The notes: generated by a model not told the origin, from the letters alone. A DNA stretch of 64,000 nucleotides from Pyrrhosoma nymphula (GCA_963573305.1 OY754331.1:9148868-9212867); one strand, 5' to 3'. Counted from the first letter of the stretch, positions 35,061 to 47,850 are shown. Numbers and translations are program-made.

Positions 35061-36371
35061 ATGTGAGGAGAGTGTTTCCTTAGCTTACTGACGTTGAGAG
35101 AATTGTGGAAAGTTTATAATATAAAATAAGGAGATTTTAGTTTCACAGCTAAAGCACAACACTAATGTTAAGTTCTTACATGCTTTAAAGTAACGAGTCA
35201 ATTGAACGAGGTAGGTACTGTGCATGCATAGTAATTGAAGTCGTTGGATTTGAGACACAGCCATCGTCATTAATGTTACTATGTTAATACTGAGGTTAAT
35301 ACTGAACACTGAGGTTAATCTTGAATCCACTCAATGTTTTATGGCAAGAGTAACCATGTGTTAGAGTGTAACACTGATAGCTTATTTCTTTAAGGTACCC
35401 TGTGCGTCTGCATGTACCCTGGCCTCTAATCGCATTTCAGTATAAATGCATTTTAAATCGTGTAGTTTGATGTTGTGGTATGCTGGAATTCAACAGATTT
35501 GCGATTATAATCCTTCAAAGGAACGGATTTCTTCTTCAAATCTTCATATCATAAATTAGAGGTGGATCTTATTGATTCGAATCACAAAAAGATAACGGCC
35601 TTTTGATTAGAAATATTAGTCTGGATGAAATCGTCACGAATTGAAATCTCCAGAAATGAGCTATGGTAGCAGAAGAGTGATGCGATGGTTTTCATGCAAA
35701 GAGAATGAATGATGTTCGAGTTACAATCTGATATCGGAGTGGATGCTGGTAGTGGAAGGGGGAATATAAGAACACAATGGCTGTAGCGAATCTTCATGGC
35801 TGTAATATTCTGACTCTAAGGTAACTCAAGCTTTTTTAAAGCAATTATTGGATGAAACGGAATGGAAAAAAAATCCAGTTTGAGAAATTCAATCCAATGG
35901 ACAAAAGCCAGTTTCCTAGATTTACCTTCATTAATTGAGATTTCTTGCCCCTGTCTTTTCTGTGATTGAGCAAAGTGATAAGCATGTTGCTATTAATGCA
36001 TTAAGTAAGAAGCAAAAGAACGAAGTAAGTTGATTTCTCCAATATCTGAGATAACGTTTAACAATTAATGTATAAATAAATCATATAATTATCATCATAA
36101 TAAATCATTTATAATCATTCATAAATTTTCATAAATATCTCACTTTTTTCCGGAAGTTGAGTCCCAGGCCAGCCACTCGCCAGGATAAAATTACTCGATA
36201 CATTCTATCCAATTCAATTATGACACGGATAATATTGTTTCAACCCCCCCAAATTTTATCTCTTAAACTGATTGAAGTGTCACAATACGAGAGATAAACT
36301 GCCCAACTGATTATCAGCACAATAATTCCTCCCTTCTGACGCACCATTAATGACAATAACAAAAGAAGGCA
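35061..36371. other. AT-rich non-coding stretch
   Basis: A small tandem repeat gaggttaatactgaacact-like lies at 35280-35315. No genes recognised. Confidence 0.5.
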
Positions 36372-36379
36372 CCAAGACC

Positions 36380-37075
36380 TTCCCATGTATATGTTGTGGA
36401 TGGTGTTAACATAAAGGCGACAGATGAAGTGAAGTATCTAGGAGTTACGATAACTTCGGACCTATCGTGGGGAGCACATATAAGAAATATTTTTGGCAGA
36501 GCTCTGAAGAAGCTAGGATTTGTCAAGCGTATTGTGGGAAGATTTTCGGATGAAAAACTAAAGGAGAGGTGCTATTTCGCACTCGTCCGGCCACACCTTG
36601 AATATGCAGCGAGCATATGGGATCCGGTGCAGAAAGACTTAAGCCGGGAACTTAATAAAATACAAAGGAAAGCTGCGCGATTCGTCAAAAACAGCTACGG
36701 GCGTACAGACAGCGTTACACAGATGTTAAACGAATTAGGCTGGGAGCCGCTAGAGACGCGGAGGCTGCGCGCTAGGTTTAGATTGCTTGAGCAATTGAGA
36801 ATAGATATCTTTAAGAGCGACACGGAGAACATCATATTAGAACCCCACTACATTTCCAGGTCCGACAGAAACGATAAATTAGGAGAGATATTTTGCCGAA
36901 CGGATAGGTATGGGAATTCGTTTTTACCCCGAACAATAAGGGACTATAATAAATGCTAGGCGTCATTTCATTAGAGCGTGTCCATTTTATATGTAAACGG
37001 CTGGTGTCCTAACACCCTCCGCCACACGCCTATTGAGGCGGCTTGCGGGGTAATATGTAGATGTAGATGTAGATG
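36380..37075 (+). mobile_element. 5'-truncated LINE, 3' end with ATGTAG tail
   Basis: The C-terminal RT coding region (36396-36959) is followed by about 90 bp of 3' UTR (ctggtgtcctaacaccctcc and gaggcggcttgcgggg). It ends in an (ATGTAG)n microsatellite at 37055-37075, typical of CR1/Jockey-like tails. 5' truncation fits target-primed reverse transcription. No TSD could be paired with confidence. Confidence 0.75.
36396..36959 (+). pseudogene. LINE ORF2 C-terminal segment, uninterrupted
   Basis: An open frame of 187 codons covers the region just after the catalytic RT motif. VKYLGVTITSDLSWGAHI is the YLG block; FGRALKKLGFVKR, ALVRPHLEYAASIWDP and RELNKIQRKAARFV follow. These are conserved across CR1/Jockey/L2-type non-LTR polymerases. 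There is no RNase H domain. The frame then ends with RTIRDYNKC and a stop at 36957-36959. The catalytic YADD and everything N-terminal are missing. The lack of stops over 560 bp is unusual in this window and suggests a recent insertion. The first methionine (36396) is not a real start, since coding similarity begins at or before it. Confidence 0.8.
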
Positions 37076-37127
37076 AAGACACTCTCTTCGCATGGGAGTT
37101 CACTTTAGTCCCCAACCTCTTCTAAAT

Positions 37128-37225
37128 TCTTTTCCTAAATCCCTACCCTTTTCACGGCCAGAGTCCTAACACCCGCTGCCACATGCCCCTGAGCTGGTTC
37201 GCAGGGTTGAACGTAGGTGTATGTT
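37128..37225 (+). repeat. Second LINE 3' UTR fragment
   Basis: A diverged copy of the 3' UTR just upstream: ccagagtcctaacacccgctgccacatgcc and gctggttcgcagggtt correspond to the blocks at 37005-37052. It ends in gtaggtgtatg. It is an older copy of the same LINE family, next to the younger one. Confidence 0.6.
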
Positions 37226-40200
37226 GATTTAGAATTTTCTCATTATGAGAAAATATTCAGGTCCACTCATTTGAATGGGATCAGATTTAAAGTGTCCTTT
37301 TGTGATTTATTATTAAGCGACAAATGATAATGAAAAAATCCTAATCAGGAAAAAGCTATACCAGAATACTTTAAGAAATTAAACAAAAGTTATAAAGAAT
37401 TAAGGAGTGAATTGGCGGAGTATTCCAGCAATTTCACGGCTCCATCGTTGCAAGAACCCAGGTAAAATTGGTTGAGAAATCGAGACGTGCCAAGATTTAT
37501 TATAAGAGTGCCATTGTCATGAAATCAGATCATTAACTAATGTCCTGTGGGACAATCAAGAACTCAAATCATAATGGAAACATGTCGCAGTGGCCTTGAT
37601 TTCGCCTTCGTCAAGGCACAACGGATACAGAAAATATTTAAGTAATATTTACTTTCGGAACAAGGCTTTTGTGATGATCAGCACGGGATTTCGCTCAGCT
37701 GAAATTGGAAGTGCATAGGCATCAATCTTTGGCTCCGCATTCCTATTTCATTCACCACTGACGACCTTCTCCTCCGCAATTCTTTCTGTGACTTCATAGA
37801 TTTGCAGTCCTCTTTTTAAAATAACTCACTTCCTTTTGGCATACCTGATGATAGCTACGCATACCTATGAAGTCTCAAAGCCTCTGAATAAATGAATAAA
37901 TCAGTAAAGTTTTGTTACTCACGCAACAGGCATAATCGAATGACCTTCCGTGGGAAAAACTAATTTTAAAAATGAAAGCATATTTCATCGAGGAGAACTA
38001 GCTTTGAATTAATAATAACATTGATACGAATTTTATTAATGAGTAATTATTGTATTACATCAGCAAGCGCTTGAAATTTACCTAAATAAATAATAATTTT
38101 ATTTTGTTAAATGTGAGGAATTATTACGGACGAAACCAGAGTAATCAAGGTTTTCCTCGTAAGCAAAGACTCGACGATATTTTTCTTCCCTGCCTTTTTG
38201 TTAATGAAGAGAAACTACGCACTTTTACTCGGTTAACATATAACATCGATCATTCATATTAATGGACTTAGGTCATGGTCAAATGAACATTGAAATTTTG
38301 GTTATTTAGATAGTATTATTCAGTAAGACCTTGGCCAGAACAATAATTTTGTGTTCAGTGGGCCTAAGAAGAGGCAAAAGGTATAAGCTATACACAATCT
38401 TTAATTCCAGGAAGTAATTCAAGGAGTTACCCATCTACGAAGGCATTACTTCCTCTCAAAATTATTAAAAGTCAGACAATCAGGCAAATACGTGAATGTT
38501 GTGACCATGGTTCGCTGCAGATTTTGCTAACGTTAGTCTAGTTATTTTCTTACAAAAATACTACTGTCAATCAGCTCTCAATTTTTCTAATGGTTAAAGT
38601 CACCAATAAGCAACTCCAATCAGTTTTATTTAAACCGCAGTACTTTCTAGTGATGTACTTCATGCGCTGAAATTGGCTGCCAACATGGCGAATAAAGATG
38701 CCATCATTCTCCGAAAGATCATATGCTTAACAAAAGTTAAGAAGTTGAATAATTTATGATTATATTCAAATTAAAAAATTATATTACTTTCAGTTACTCC
38801 TACAAGTCAAATGATTAATTTCTTAAGAATTACTCCATTACACGAAGTAGTTGAATTAGTTAGTTGAAGGAACATTATAAATATAATCAAACCTAAAGAG
38901 GGGATATGAAACATGAATAACAGGATCTCAACACTATCCTAAGTCTCCTGAGATCCGTGAATATAGTAGGATGCGACCACTGTCAGGAGAAGTTTCAGCT
39001 CTAGCCTAATAAATCACTATTCCCAGGCACTTTATCGTATTGTTAATTGAAAGAGTTAATCTGGTAAACCCCAGCAAAACTAAAGTCCACTCAAAATCAG
39101 TTGACGAAGCGAAAACGATTAATCTGTACGCGCAGTACAATAAAAAAGGCACTTTTAAGTTAACGTCGAATACTAGGTGCCGAACGAGACGTCAACGGGG
39201 TAAAACAATGTGACACATTCAAGGAACACGACTGCATCGATTGCATCTACAGGCGGCAATGAGCGAATGAGACCGCGTTAGCCCCCAAACACAGTCTGTG
39301 GACAACCAACAAACTTAATAAATGCTGAGTGTTAAACCGCGCGTTAACTACAAGGGAAATAAGCCGTTACTTTATAAGGGGTCAGGAGAGGCTGTTTGAA
39401 ACATAGTGACCGATGCACGCGAGAGATCCCTTACATTTTATTCGATGGGGGAAGTAGCTTCGCAAGAGGTACAGGCAAGACAAATGTGGGATAGATAGGA
39501 AGCCTCAACTGTGACTCATCTTCTCTCTGCCGGATTCTGGTCTTCCGCTTTCCAAATCGAAATGCCCGAAAAAACTTGTTACCGAAAGACACAGTTTATG
39601 CTCGTTGGAGATAGAAAGAGATGTTTTTTTTATAGCATATCAACGCTATTAAGCTGGAGGTATAATGAAGTTTACTATCAAATCCTATGCTTTTTCTCGC
39701 TCGACTGACCTCTTGTTTGGAGGGGGGGGGAGTTCCCCTCCCCCCCCCATGGATCCGCCACTCAACCGAAGTAATGCTGCTGTATAAGTAATAAAAATAT
39801 TCAATATATATTTATATGTTTGGATGAAATCCCTGAGGAAATACTTATTAAGCAAGTCTGTAGTTCCAACGCTGAGGTGTGATTTTAAAATGTGTCTGAA
39901 ACTGCTACTAGCGTCACCTGTGCTGTTTACATTTTAAATATGTAGCTACAAAATGTAAAACTAACAGGTTTATGTGGTAATATTTATTGACGATTCTTTA
40001 AAAAAAGCATTTCTATTTCGTCGGAGTTTTAGTTCTGCTGGAACATTCACCGTTCAGTTTTGCAAAAACTGTATTCAGACATTATACCGAAATCAATATT
40101 CAATGATGATCATTTTTCGGCTATTTGTTGTAAACAGCGTACAAAGGTATAAAATAATCAAGTTATCACTCTGCTTTGGTAGCCGCATTTGCAAATTACA

Positions 40201-42435
40201 TTAAGAATATCAAATTGCGGATTCATTAAAATACATTTTCCAGGAAGGTTTTATTGAATAATGGAAATTTAACACCCACAAAGCAAATATTTTATACACC
40301 AGGCTCTCACATAAAATTTCCATAAAATAGAAGAACGAAACTTATTTAAAAATTAAACATTCCTGGTTGTTATGCGGGAAATATGAATACAAATAAAGGC
40401 ATAATTTCTATGCCGTAAATTGTAAGCAAATACATTTTTAGAAGCACTATGTTTTATATTCCCGTTATAATAGCCATTCCATTGCAGTGAAACCCCAAAC
40501 CACCGTGAGATAACATTAAATGCTTAAAGATACATCTTGTGTATAAAAAATGCATCTGGATATTAATTACTATGAAGAGATTCCACGCAAACTCAACCAA
40601 GGCCGTGGCTCGACCATCTTCTATTCTCACGGATTTTTTGCACAAAGAAAGAATACAATAAGGAAAGAAAATATGCTTAATATTAGCTCTTAATAATTAT
40701 AAATGTCAAAGTTATGACACTTCAAATATCACAAGTTAACGCAAAATATCGCGCCGCAGCTCCGAACAGTAAGTCTAGTAAATGTCGATCTAAGCGTCAG
40801 ATTTAAAACATAATGACATTTTCGAAATGAAAAGACATCAATCTAAGTTTTATTTTAACATTTGGCAACATAGACATTTATTTTGAACTTATAGATGACT
40901 TCAATTTTTCCTATTATTTTGAATTTTATCCATGTTTAGTGCCTAATAACTGCTGAACTAATTCTTAGAACGCGTCAAAATTAACTATTTCGAACAGACT
41001 CGACGCAGGACTGTACGTAAACTTCATCAATTGTTATTTGTGGTACACAACCATGGCACAATGGAGTAACAAAAATGCAAAGGTGACATTTTTGCGACTT
41101 TTGCTGCTTTAAAAAAAGCGATGTTTGACAACTTACTATAGGTTGAAATACATACTTTAAAACAGTTCAAACCTTTATTTTACAAAAACAAAAGTAAAAA
41201 ATGAATCTACTCATTAATTTACTCTAATAAAAAGACATCTTCACAGAAACAAAGACACAATTCAACAAACTTCTCAAGCATTGAAACACATACATATCAA
41301 GGAGTTTGTTATACGGGAAGGCCTATCAGCACAAACATCAAGTCTTCAAAAATACGGATTACAGAATAGCATATAGAAACCATAAAGCACAGCACAAACT
41401 CATACAACTGCCTGACATTTAAATCTGAAACCTCCCAGGAACTGAAAATTAACGTCATTCATTTCATTCTTTGCAGCAATTGTGATAATATTCATATTGG
41501 CCAATATCTTGAATGAAAGTTTTCATTAAAAGTTTAAAACATTAATCATTCATAATCGACATAAATTTAAGAGAACAAAATATTAACCAATAAAGAGGTC
41601 GAGAAGAGAAATCATCTGGGTATAAAACATATTGTATTCCTGCTTCGTAATTACGAAATGCCACTGGCAGCCGTGTTCTACGGAAAAATGATGAGGAAAA
41701 GTGCTGTCATCCATGGGGTCTGAAAGACGTTTTCAGCATAACAAAGAGTTATTGGTATGATTAGGAGATTTGTTTTTGGAATTATCACTGCAATTTGCCA
41801 ATTAGTGTATATTATTTCAGGCCAAAATTATATTCGAGGAAAGGAAGTAGAGTAAACAGAATACGATGACATGTTGATCGAATTAACTCCTTCGGAAAAT
41901 TTGTTTGGAATTAATATGACCTGTCGGCTAAACTGGGTCCGGAAAAGGTTAGATCTTGCTCGTACGCTGGTTATGATAGAATGTTTATTCGATTATTATT
42001 ATATAGGAACGGAAAATTTTATTTCTGATATCCTTCCTTCATAGAGATATAAACATATGGTGAAGTAAGTGGGGTAATAGAAGAAAACCTTTCATGCTTG
42101 TTAGTAAATATTACCCGCTGGATAACATTAGATCATAGCACAGGAAAAAGTTTGTAATAATTTCCAGCTATGGATATCTCAGAAACTAAATGAAAGGAGT
42201 CTTTTAAGTACTTTCTTACCCAAATGAAAATCTTTTAAGGCTCGAAATAACTATATATCAATTGCAGTTGATGACTAAGTTCATTTTATATTGAATTATT
42301 GCCTAGTAATCCTATATATAAGATATATTCCGCATGTATCTACATTTATTTAATTATGTGAGGATAATTTGAAATGGTTAACTATTAGTAAAATCTACAG
42401 CTTAAAGGCTCTACTTTGTAGAAACTTGTAATATT
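37226..42435. other. AT-rich stretch, largely featureless
   Basis: About 5.2 kb without coding or RNA genes. A weak PLE-like motif CTGATGATAG ... CTATGAAG lies at 37845-37870. A G run and C run hairpin with ccatggatccgccact at 39719-39765 resembles a hAT terminus. A few short frames (for example 39974-40204) are chance. Confidence 0.5.
39719..39765 (-). repeat. G/C-run hairpin, possible hAT end
   Basis: A run of G, agttcccctc, a run of C, then ATGGATCCGCCACT. On the minus strand AGTGGCGGATCCATGG is close to the common hAT terminus CAGTGGCGGATCC. Only one end is seen. Confidence 0.35.
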
Positions 42436-42486
42436 CATTACAATGAAGTTTTGTAATTTTCTACACTTTTTATTTTTTAAACACAC

Positions 42487-42518
42487 TACGCGTTTCACCA
42501 ATATTACGGCATCGTCAG
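42487..42518 (-). ncRNA. Hammerhead-like core, opposite arm
   Basis: On the minus strand CTGACGA (42518-42512), stem II GCCG-UAAUAU-UGGU (one pair changed from A-U to G-U relative to the other arm, so pairing is kept), then GAAACGCGTA (42496-42487). The change that preserves pairing between the arms supports an RNA structure. Confidence 0.45.
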
Positions 42519-42549
42519 GTGCAGATAATGATGATAGATTTATTTACAC

Positions 42550-42581
42550 CTGACGATGCCATACAATTGGTGAAACGCGTA
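42550..42581 (+). ncRNA. Hammerhead-like core with palindromic stem III
   Basis: CTGACGA (42550-42556), one extra U, then stem II GCCA-UACAAU-UGGU (4 pairs, one G-U), then GAAACGCGTA (42572-42581). ACGCGU is a palindrome that could form stem III between two molecules, and the following A is an allowed cleavage-site base. Among the motifs in the window this is one of the two with the best stem II and stem III together. Confidence 0.45.
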
Positions 42582-42632
42582 ATGTGTTTAAAAAATAAAA
42601 AGTGTAGAAAAGTACAAAACTTTATTGTAATT

Positions 42633-43972
42633 AACGGGTAATTATTATATTGGTTCATTAAAATCATTATAGGTTCGCTTTAAGAGAACATTACGAAAAT
42701 ATAATTTGAGTACATCTACAGAAAATTAGCTTCAGGTGTTTTATTTGGTGAATTTTTCATGCGTAAAAAGCGAATATTTGGAGTTGATTAATAGAAGAGT
42801 GCATAAGAAACCATTAATTTTATTTTCTTTGCTATACAATTAATACGGGCTTAGAGAATGGCCTTTGCCATTGGATGGAAGATCGCAGTCACTTTGGAAT
42901 ACTTAATGGCTCCTGAAATGCTAAGTCTTCATTTTATTCCGTATTCTATCAATCTACGTCCTCAATTTCGACTTATAAACTCTAGAGAGTCTTTTCATCA
43001 AAATAAGCCCATAAGAAGCTTACTCAGCCCCTTAACTTTTCTCAAATGACATGCACCCCAGCATCATGGGAATAAACACATTAGTTGAGAGTGTAGTAAC
43101 GGCATAATTATACACGACCTATGCATCACAGAGCAGAAATCTATAAATATAGGACTTCGTGTCGAGCTGCGCTCATGCATACATTTACGCTTTTCTTTCC
43201 GATGAGAAAAACTCGTGGAAATGAACTAATACGTAAAACTCCACCGAAAAAATGAGTGGCTATAAAACGGACGCGCACATGTTCCCTCTAATATTAGGTT
43301 TCTGCGAAATAATGGTCACAGATGGCGGTCGAACACACATGAAAATTAAGCGAACGAAATTTTACTCACTATTTCCGTTGCGATATCTATTAGGATCGCC
43401 ATCATTTTCGCTGGGTTTAGCGCAGCCAGCAGCTAGGGTCCGCCACCGGCACCCCGCTCATATATTTGTCTGTAGATACCGCAATCGGCCAATGGGGAGG
43501 GTGAGGTCTGGGTCGCGTGGAAGGATAACGCAGGGGACGAATGAGTTATCCACCCGTCGCGTCGCCAGTAACCAGGACGTTTTAAATAGTTTATAGGATG
43601 AGGAAACGAGAGATTGAATAGATGCGGATGGAGCTGAGGAAACGCCACCAATACCCATATTTCATATGAAAAATATTCCCAAAACTGAAATACTGCATCC
43701 ATTTCATCATTTAACTATGAATTCTACAAGATTTATTGGAGTGGATTCATGGGCGACGAAGGGGAAGTTTGAAAACATAGCATCAAACCAAGAAAAGAAT
43801 TATATGAAGAGGAAATACAATCAGTAGATACTGTTATAAGTAAAGCTTGTAATCGAAACGGTGTTGGATCGATGGCTGTGGCGCATACCTCGAGCAAACT
43901 GAAGGCTGTTTTACGAAAGGAACTTCATTGTACAATTGTACTGAATGGATGAGCATTGAAAATTGCGTCGTG
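42633..43972. other. Non-coding stretch with a CpG-richer patch
   Basis: AT-rich except for 43150-43560, where CpGs are frequent (ggtccgccaccggcacccc and ccacccgtcgcgtcgcc). Frames on both strands overlap there (43252-43596 plus, 43433-43702 minus) and resemble no family. Confidence 0.45.
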
Positions 43973-43976
43973 TTAA

Positions 43977-44499
43977 GGACGTTCGGAGGTTTCACTCAAC
44001 TTTAGGGAATTACACGAAACTTGCTGAAAGCATTAAATATGTTTTCCTTAAGCTACCTGAAATTTTTCAAAATTATTTACCGCAGATTTCTTAGGATATT
44101 TGATGTGGAAGTGGACATGAAATTACATGGGTTCCTATGGGAACGCGAGGTGCGACTAGCTTTATTCATTGAAAAGAACGTTTTCTAGTTAAGAATAAGA
44201 AAAACAAAAATAAATTAAATCATCTCTAGAATAATGAATGAAAATCATTTGATATGATTTAATTTTATTATTTTTGTTTTTCTTATTCTTAACAAGAAAA
44301 AAGGTTCTTTTTGATGAATTAAGCTACCTTGTGTTCCCCTAAGAACCCATGTAATTTTTTGTCCATTTCTCGATCAAATATCTCAAGTAATCTCAGGTAA
44401 ATAATTCTGAAAAAAACAGGTAGATTTAAGACAACGTATGTAATGCTTTCAGTAAGTTTCGTCGAATTATCTTAAGTTGAGTGAAACCACCGAACCTTC
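43977..44499. mobile_element. Fold-back MITE flanked by TTAA
   Basis: The arms of about 255 bp (43977-44235 and 44245-44499) are imperfect reverse complements almost end to end. They start GGACGTTCGGAGGTTTCACT on the left and GAAGGTTCGGTGGTTTCACT (complement) on the right. TTAA lies directly outside both ends (43973-43976 and 44500-44503), as for piggyBac-type insertion. There is no transposase. The superfamily call rests only on TTAA. Confidence 0.6.
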
Positions 44500-44503
44500 T
44501 TAA

Positions 44504-45689
44504 GCGGTCAATTGCTACATGCTTGCTGAAATGCATAAACGAACTATGGGAAAATAGCCCCTACACTATTTCCGAGCCTTCATTCCCGAATTGCGAAAAC
44601 AGATGCTAATTTAAATTGTAAATAAAGTGCCTCGTGTAAAACAGCATCTATAAATAATTTAAAGCAATAAATTCTGCCAATTAAGTATGGAATGTGTAGA
44701 TTTTTCTTCCGTAACCAAATATTTATCAGGTTATTTAAAAGTTTTTATTTGAATAAATTTGTCTTAGATGCAATAAAATGGATAAACAGCTGAAGCATGT
44801 TGCAAAAGTATACGTAATTTGAATGAAATTTTAAAGTTGATACGTACCTATATGAAAAATTTAAGAATACTTCTTTCATAGCCAAAGACTTGGTAACATT
44901 ATGGCCAAAAACAACTACACATAAAAATAAAACCTACTGGGCGATACCAAGAGCCACCCGGAAAAGCAAGCGTCAGGATATTGAGAATGTGTGGCTCGGA
45001 AAACTGAATACTATTAAACTGAATTCATTGATCATCTTGGATTGATATAAGGAGAAGGCGGAATATGAGTATGGATCAGGTATTGGAGGACAAGGCATCG
45101 AATGATTTCAAAAAGGGGAGGAATGTTTGACAAACAGGGAAAGGGAAGAAAGAGAATAGGTTATATGTATGGCATGAAGGATGGTAGGACGTATACATAA
45201 ATATCGCGTAAGGAGGTTAGTGGAAAGGTTAGTTGAATTAGTATCGTCTCCAGATTTCTTAATCAGCAGGTAACCTCTATTAACAAAATGAATTGGACGG
45301 TATCAATATTAAAATAAGACGTTTTCCGTAGCAGTGCTTTGTTGAGTCAATTATTTTAATATAGTTTTCTTAATTAGATTTATTCCAATCTTTCATCTCA
45401 GTCTTTCTCCCTCAACAATGCCCCTTGTTGTCTTCTAAATATGTACATCCCTCATGGTTGTCACCATAGCTCATGACATAAATCTAAATATACAAGTAGT
45501 ACCTTCTTAATCCATTTATTCGAAGGTATTTTTTGTCTCATAGGTGTTTAATCGCACTCTGGTCTAGGCTAGGAAAAATGCGTTAAAATTCATATAATAA
45601 AAAGTAGTAAGTTGTCTAAAATACGCACAGTGTGGGGATGGTTATGCAGCCGAAGGAAAATAACATTTTCTTTTGCTTTACCGGTATAA
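44504..45689. other. AT-rich non-coding stretch
   Basis: No features recognised. Confidence 0.55.
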
Positions 45690-46070
45690 GGTGTTTTTAC
45701 ACGTAACAAAATGCTCATCCAGACGGGCCGATATCGATTATAAAAATGTTGCAGCACATTTACGTGCGTCGACCGAGCTGCGATGCTTATAAAAGCCGAA
45801 CAATAACTTCGGCCCAAGTGGGTCGCACGGCGGGCGATCGAAGGCCCGCGGGCCAGCAGATAGTTGGGGAGAGTCATGTTCCTTGCGATGGACGGTTATT
45901 GGCCGGTGATTGGCTGCCGGATTGAGAGGGTTAGACGGCGTACTTACAGCGTGTAGAGTGCGGGTACGTGCAGCCAGTTTTCATACCCGGTTGACCTACA
46001 CCTTCGGCCATGTAACGCGATTATACGATCCCGGGCCATATGCAACGTGTAACATTCCTTAATCGGAAAA
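45690..46070. other. CpG-rich island, possible regulatory element
   Basis: A block of balanced composition with many CpGs: cgcacggcgggcgatcg, ggcccgcgggcc, and two ttggcc or attggc CCAAT-like words near 45898 and 45909. TATA-like cttataaaag lies near 45787. It stands out from AT-rich flanks. The minus-strand frame 45590-45877 has no domain. It could be a promoter, but no transcript is identifiable. Confidence 0.35.
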
Positions 46071-47600
46071 TTTCTCGTAATCTCCGTCATTAATATTCGC
46101 CCAACCAAATTTCACGGCACCATGGAGATGGGGAGCATTTTGTAGTAAAATTGGTCCGGTTTGCGAGCCATTGTCAATTCATGAAAACAAATCACCTCGT
46201 GATAAAGCGCATTTTGCGATGGAAATTTTCCACGTGAACAACTGATGGGAAATTGCCACTCCCGGGAAGTCTACTCGCATGAAGGAATTAGCGCCATGCT
46301 TGGAAAATTTTAAAAGGGACCACATGCTCACACCGATGTGGATTCCTGAACTCCTCTTCATTCGTAAATTGCGGTGCTTACTGAGACTTGTGTCAGGTCA
46401 TGATGATTGTCCATGTTCTTAAAAAATGTTTCCATTGGTTTTGACACGGAACGCTTTGCCTCTATCACCTCATCGGGGGGCTTTTTTGGCAATCGTTTCT
46501 CACAGCATTTACTGTAGCAATTGCATATTTTGATATTTTCCCTGAGACTTGAACCATTGATCGCCATATCAAAAATAGAAGGCAGATGGGTTAAGGGGTT
46601 ATCGATTTCCTCGCACTATCCTAGATCACAGAGAGAATCACGAACTTAAAAGAATCAAAATATCGTTCGACTCAGTGAATAGTTTGTATGAATTCCTTTG
46701 ATTTTTAATCTAATCATGGGCTTATATTCCCACTTTTACTTTTTTTAAATTTGGGTTTTCCTCACATGATGGTAGCCTTTGTAGCCTCCGTAACTAATTG
46801 CGCTTCTGTCCCATGTCTTTCCTCTCTAAGTTTCATCGCAGTGACAAAGTTTTGCTGTGCATGGGAAGCAGGTACTTTCTATGAGCATTTTAATAATCCT
46901 TCTTTTTGAGTAAAAATAATGATATCAGGAAATTCTTTGCTGGCCCTACCTTTTCTTCTGGAGGATGTACCTGATAAAAAGGCCTATTATTTTGACAAGA
47001 GCACGAGGAGAATGAATTAACTTCTCTATAAGTAACTTGAAGAACTATAATCTGAGGATCTTGGAAGGTTAGAATAAATAATATCAATAAAATCAATGAT
47101 TTAATATCTTGAAGTCATATAGTTCTGTACAGAGACGAACTTTATCATGGATCAAGCATTTCATCTTCTCTTAAAATTGATAAAATGACTACCTTTTATA
47201 AAATGTAAGAGATCCATGTTTTACCTGCTAAATTTTATTTAAATTTAAGCAATCCTCCGGAAATTTAATAAAAAAGATTTTTCTTAATATCAATCGATTC
47301 CTACATTCTATCGGGAAGTTATCTCCGAGTGAGTGTTCATGATTATAAACCGATGTTTAAAAAAATAAGATTCACACGACTCTGGAATATATTTTTCGAG
47401 GGGGAAAAATACGTTTATTATGTACCGACGCGACGGAGAGCCTGTGCGATTATTTAATTAATTGAATCGTTGATTCAATTAATTAATTGCTCGAATACTC
47501 TCCGATGTGTGGGACTCTCAACCAATGACAAACCCAGCTCCTCGTCAGATTGTTTCCCTCCTTGGGCCTGCTTTCACATTTTATCTAAGTGAAGCCTTTA
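46071..47600. other. AT-rich stretch with one perfect hairpin
   Basis: An AT hairpin at 47456-47490 (ttaattaattgaatc facing gattcaattaattaa). No genes recognised. Confidence 0.5.
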
Positions 47601-47603
47601 TTA

Positions 47604-47850
47604 TATTAAATGGCTCCATAAACTTCTGATTGCAATCTTTTTCTTGACCTCAGGCGCACAGTTGCCTCTCTGCGTCTCGCTTTTTTTGCGTAGTACCTCC
47701 TCCACGAATGCCGTAGCTAGGCCCTTACTGTCTCTTCGCATTATCCTTATAATGTTGTCGGGCGTTATGAGACCAACCTCCACCTCTAATCTCCGTCTGT
47801 CCATTTATCACACTCGGAAAAAGGGTGTCTGGCAGTATACTGACCAGAGT
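47604..47850 (-). pseudogene. LINE ORF2 C-terminal relic
   Basis: On the minus strand TARHPFSECDKW (near 47850-47810) looks like the Cys/His block found at the end of many non-LTR polymerases (TxxHxxFxCxxW). After a frameshift it continues as RLEVEVGLITPDNIIRIM and ATAFVEEVLRKK (47797-47690), the usual terminal segment. The stop is at about 47604. The RT domain itself is not visible. The family is likely R1/Loa/Jockey-like. The call depends on the match of two short blocks in the right order. Confidence 0.5.

Larger units (their letters stand above)
42436..42632. mobile_element. Short fold-back element with facing hammerhead-like cores
   Basis: The arms 42436-42521 and 42547-42632 are reverse complements over about 85 bp with few differences. 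The loop is about 25 nt. Each arm contains the same CTGACGA ... GAAACGCGTA core. Flanking sequence shows no convincing TSD. The layout matches the termini of PLE insertions in this window without the coding part, so I read it as two opposed terminal copies or a non-autonomous derivative. Confidence 0.6.

Noticed and set aside
37845..37870. Hammerhead-like motif CTGATGATAG ... CTATGAAG
   Set aside because: The stem II strands pair well, but GAAA is replaced by GAAG and no element end is visible around it.
43252..43702. Overlapping frames at a CpG-rich patch
   Set aside because: Plus and minus frames overlap and neither resembles a known protein; no splice context.
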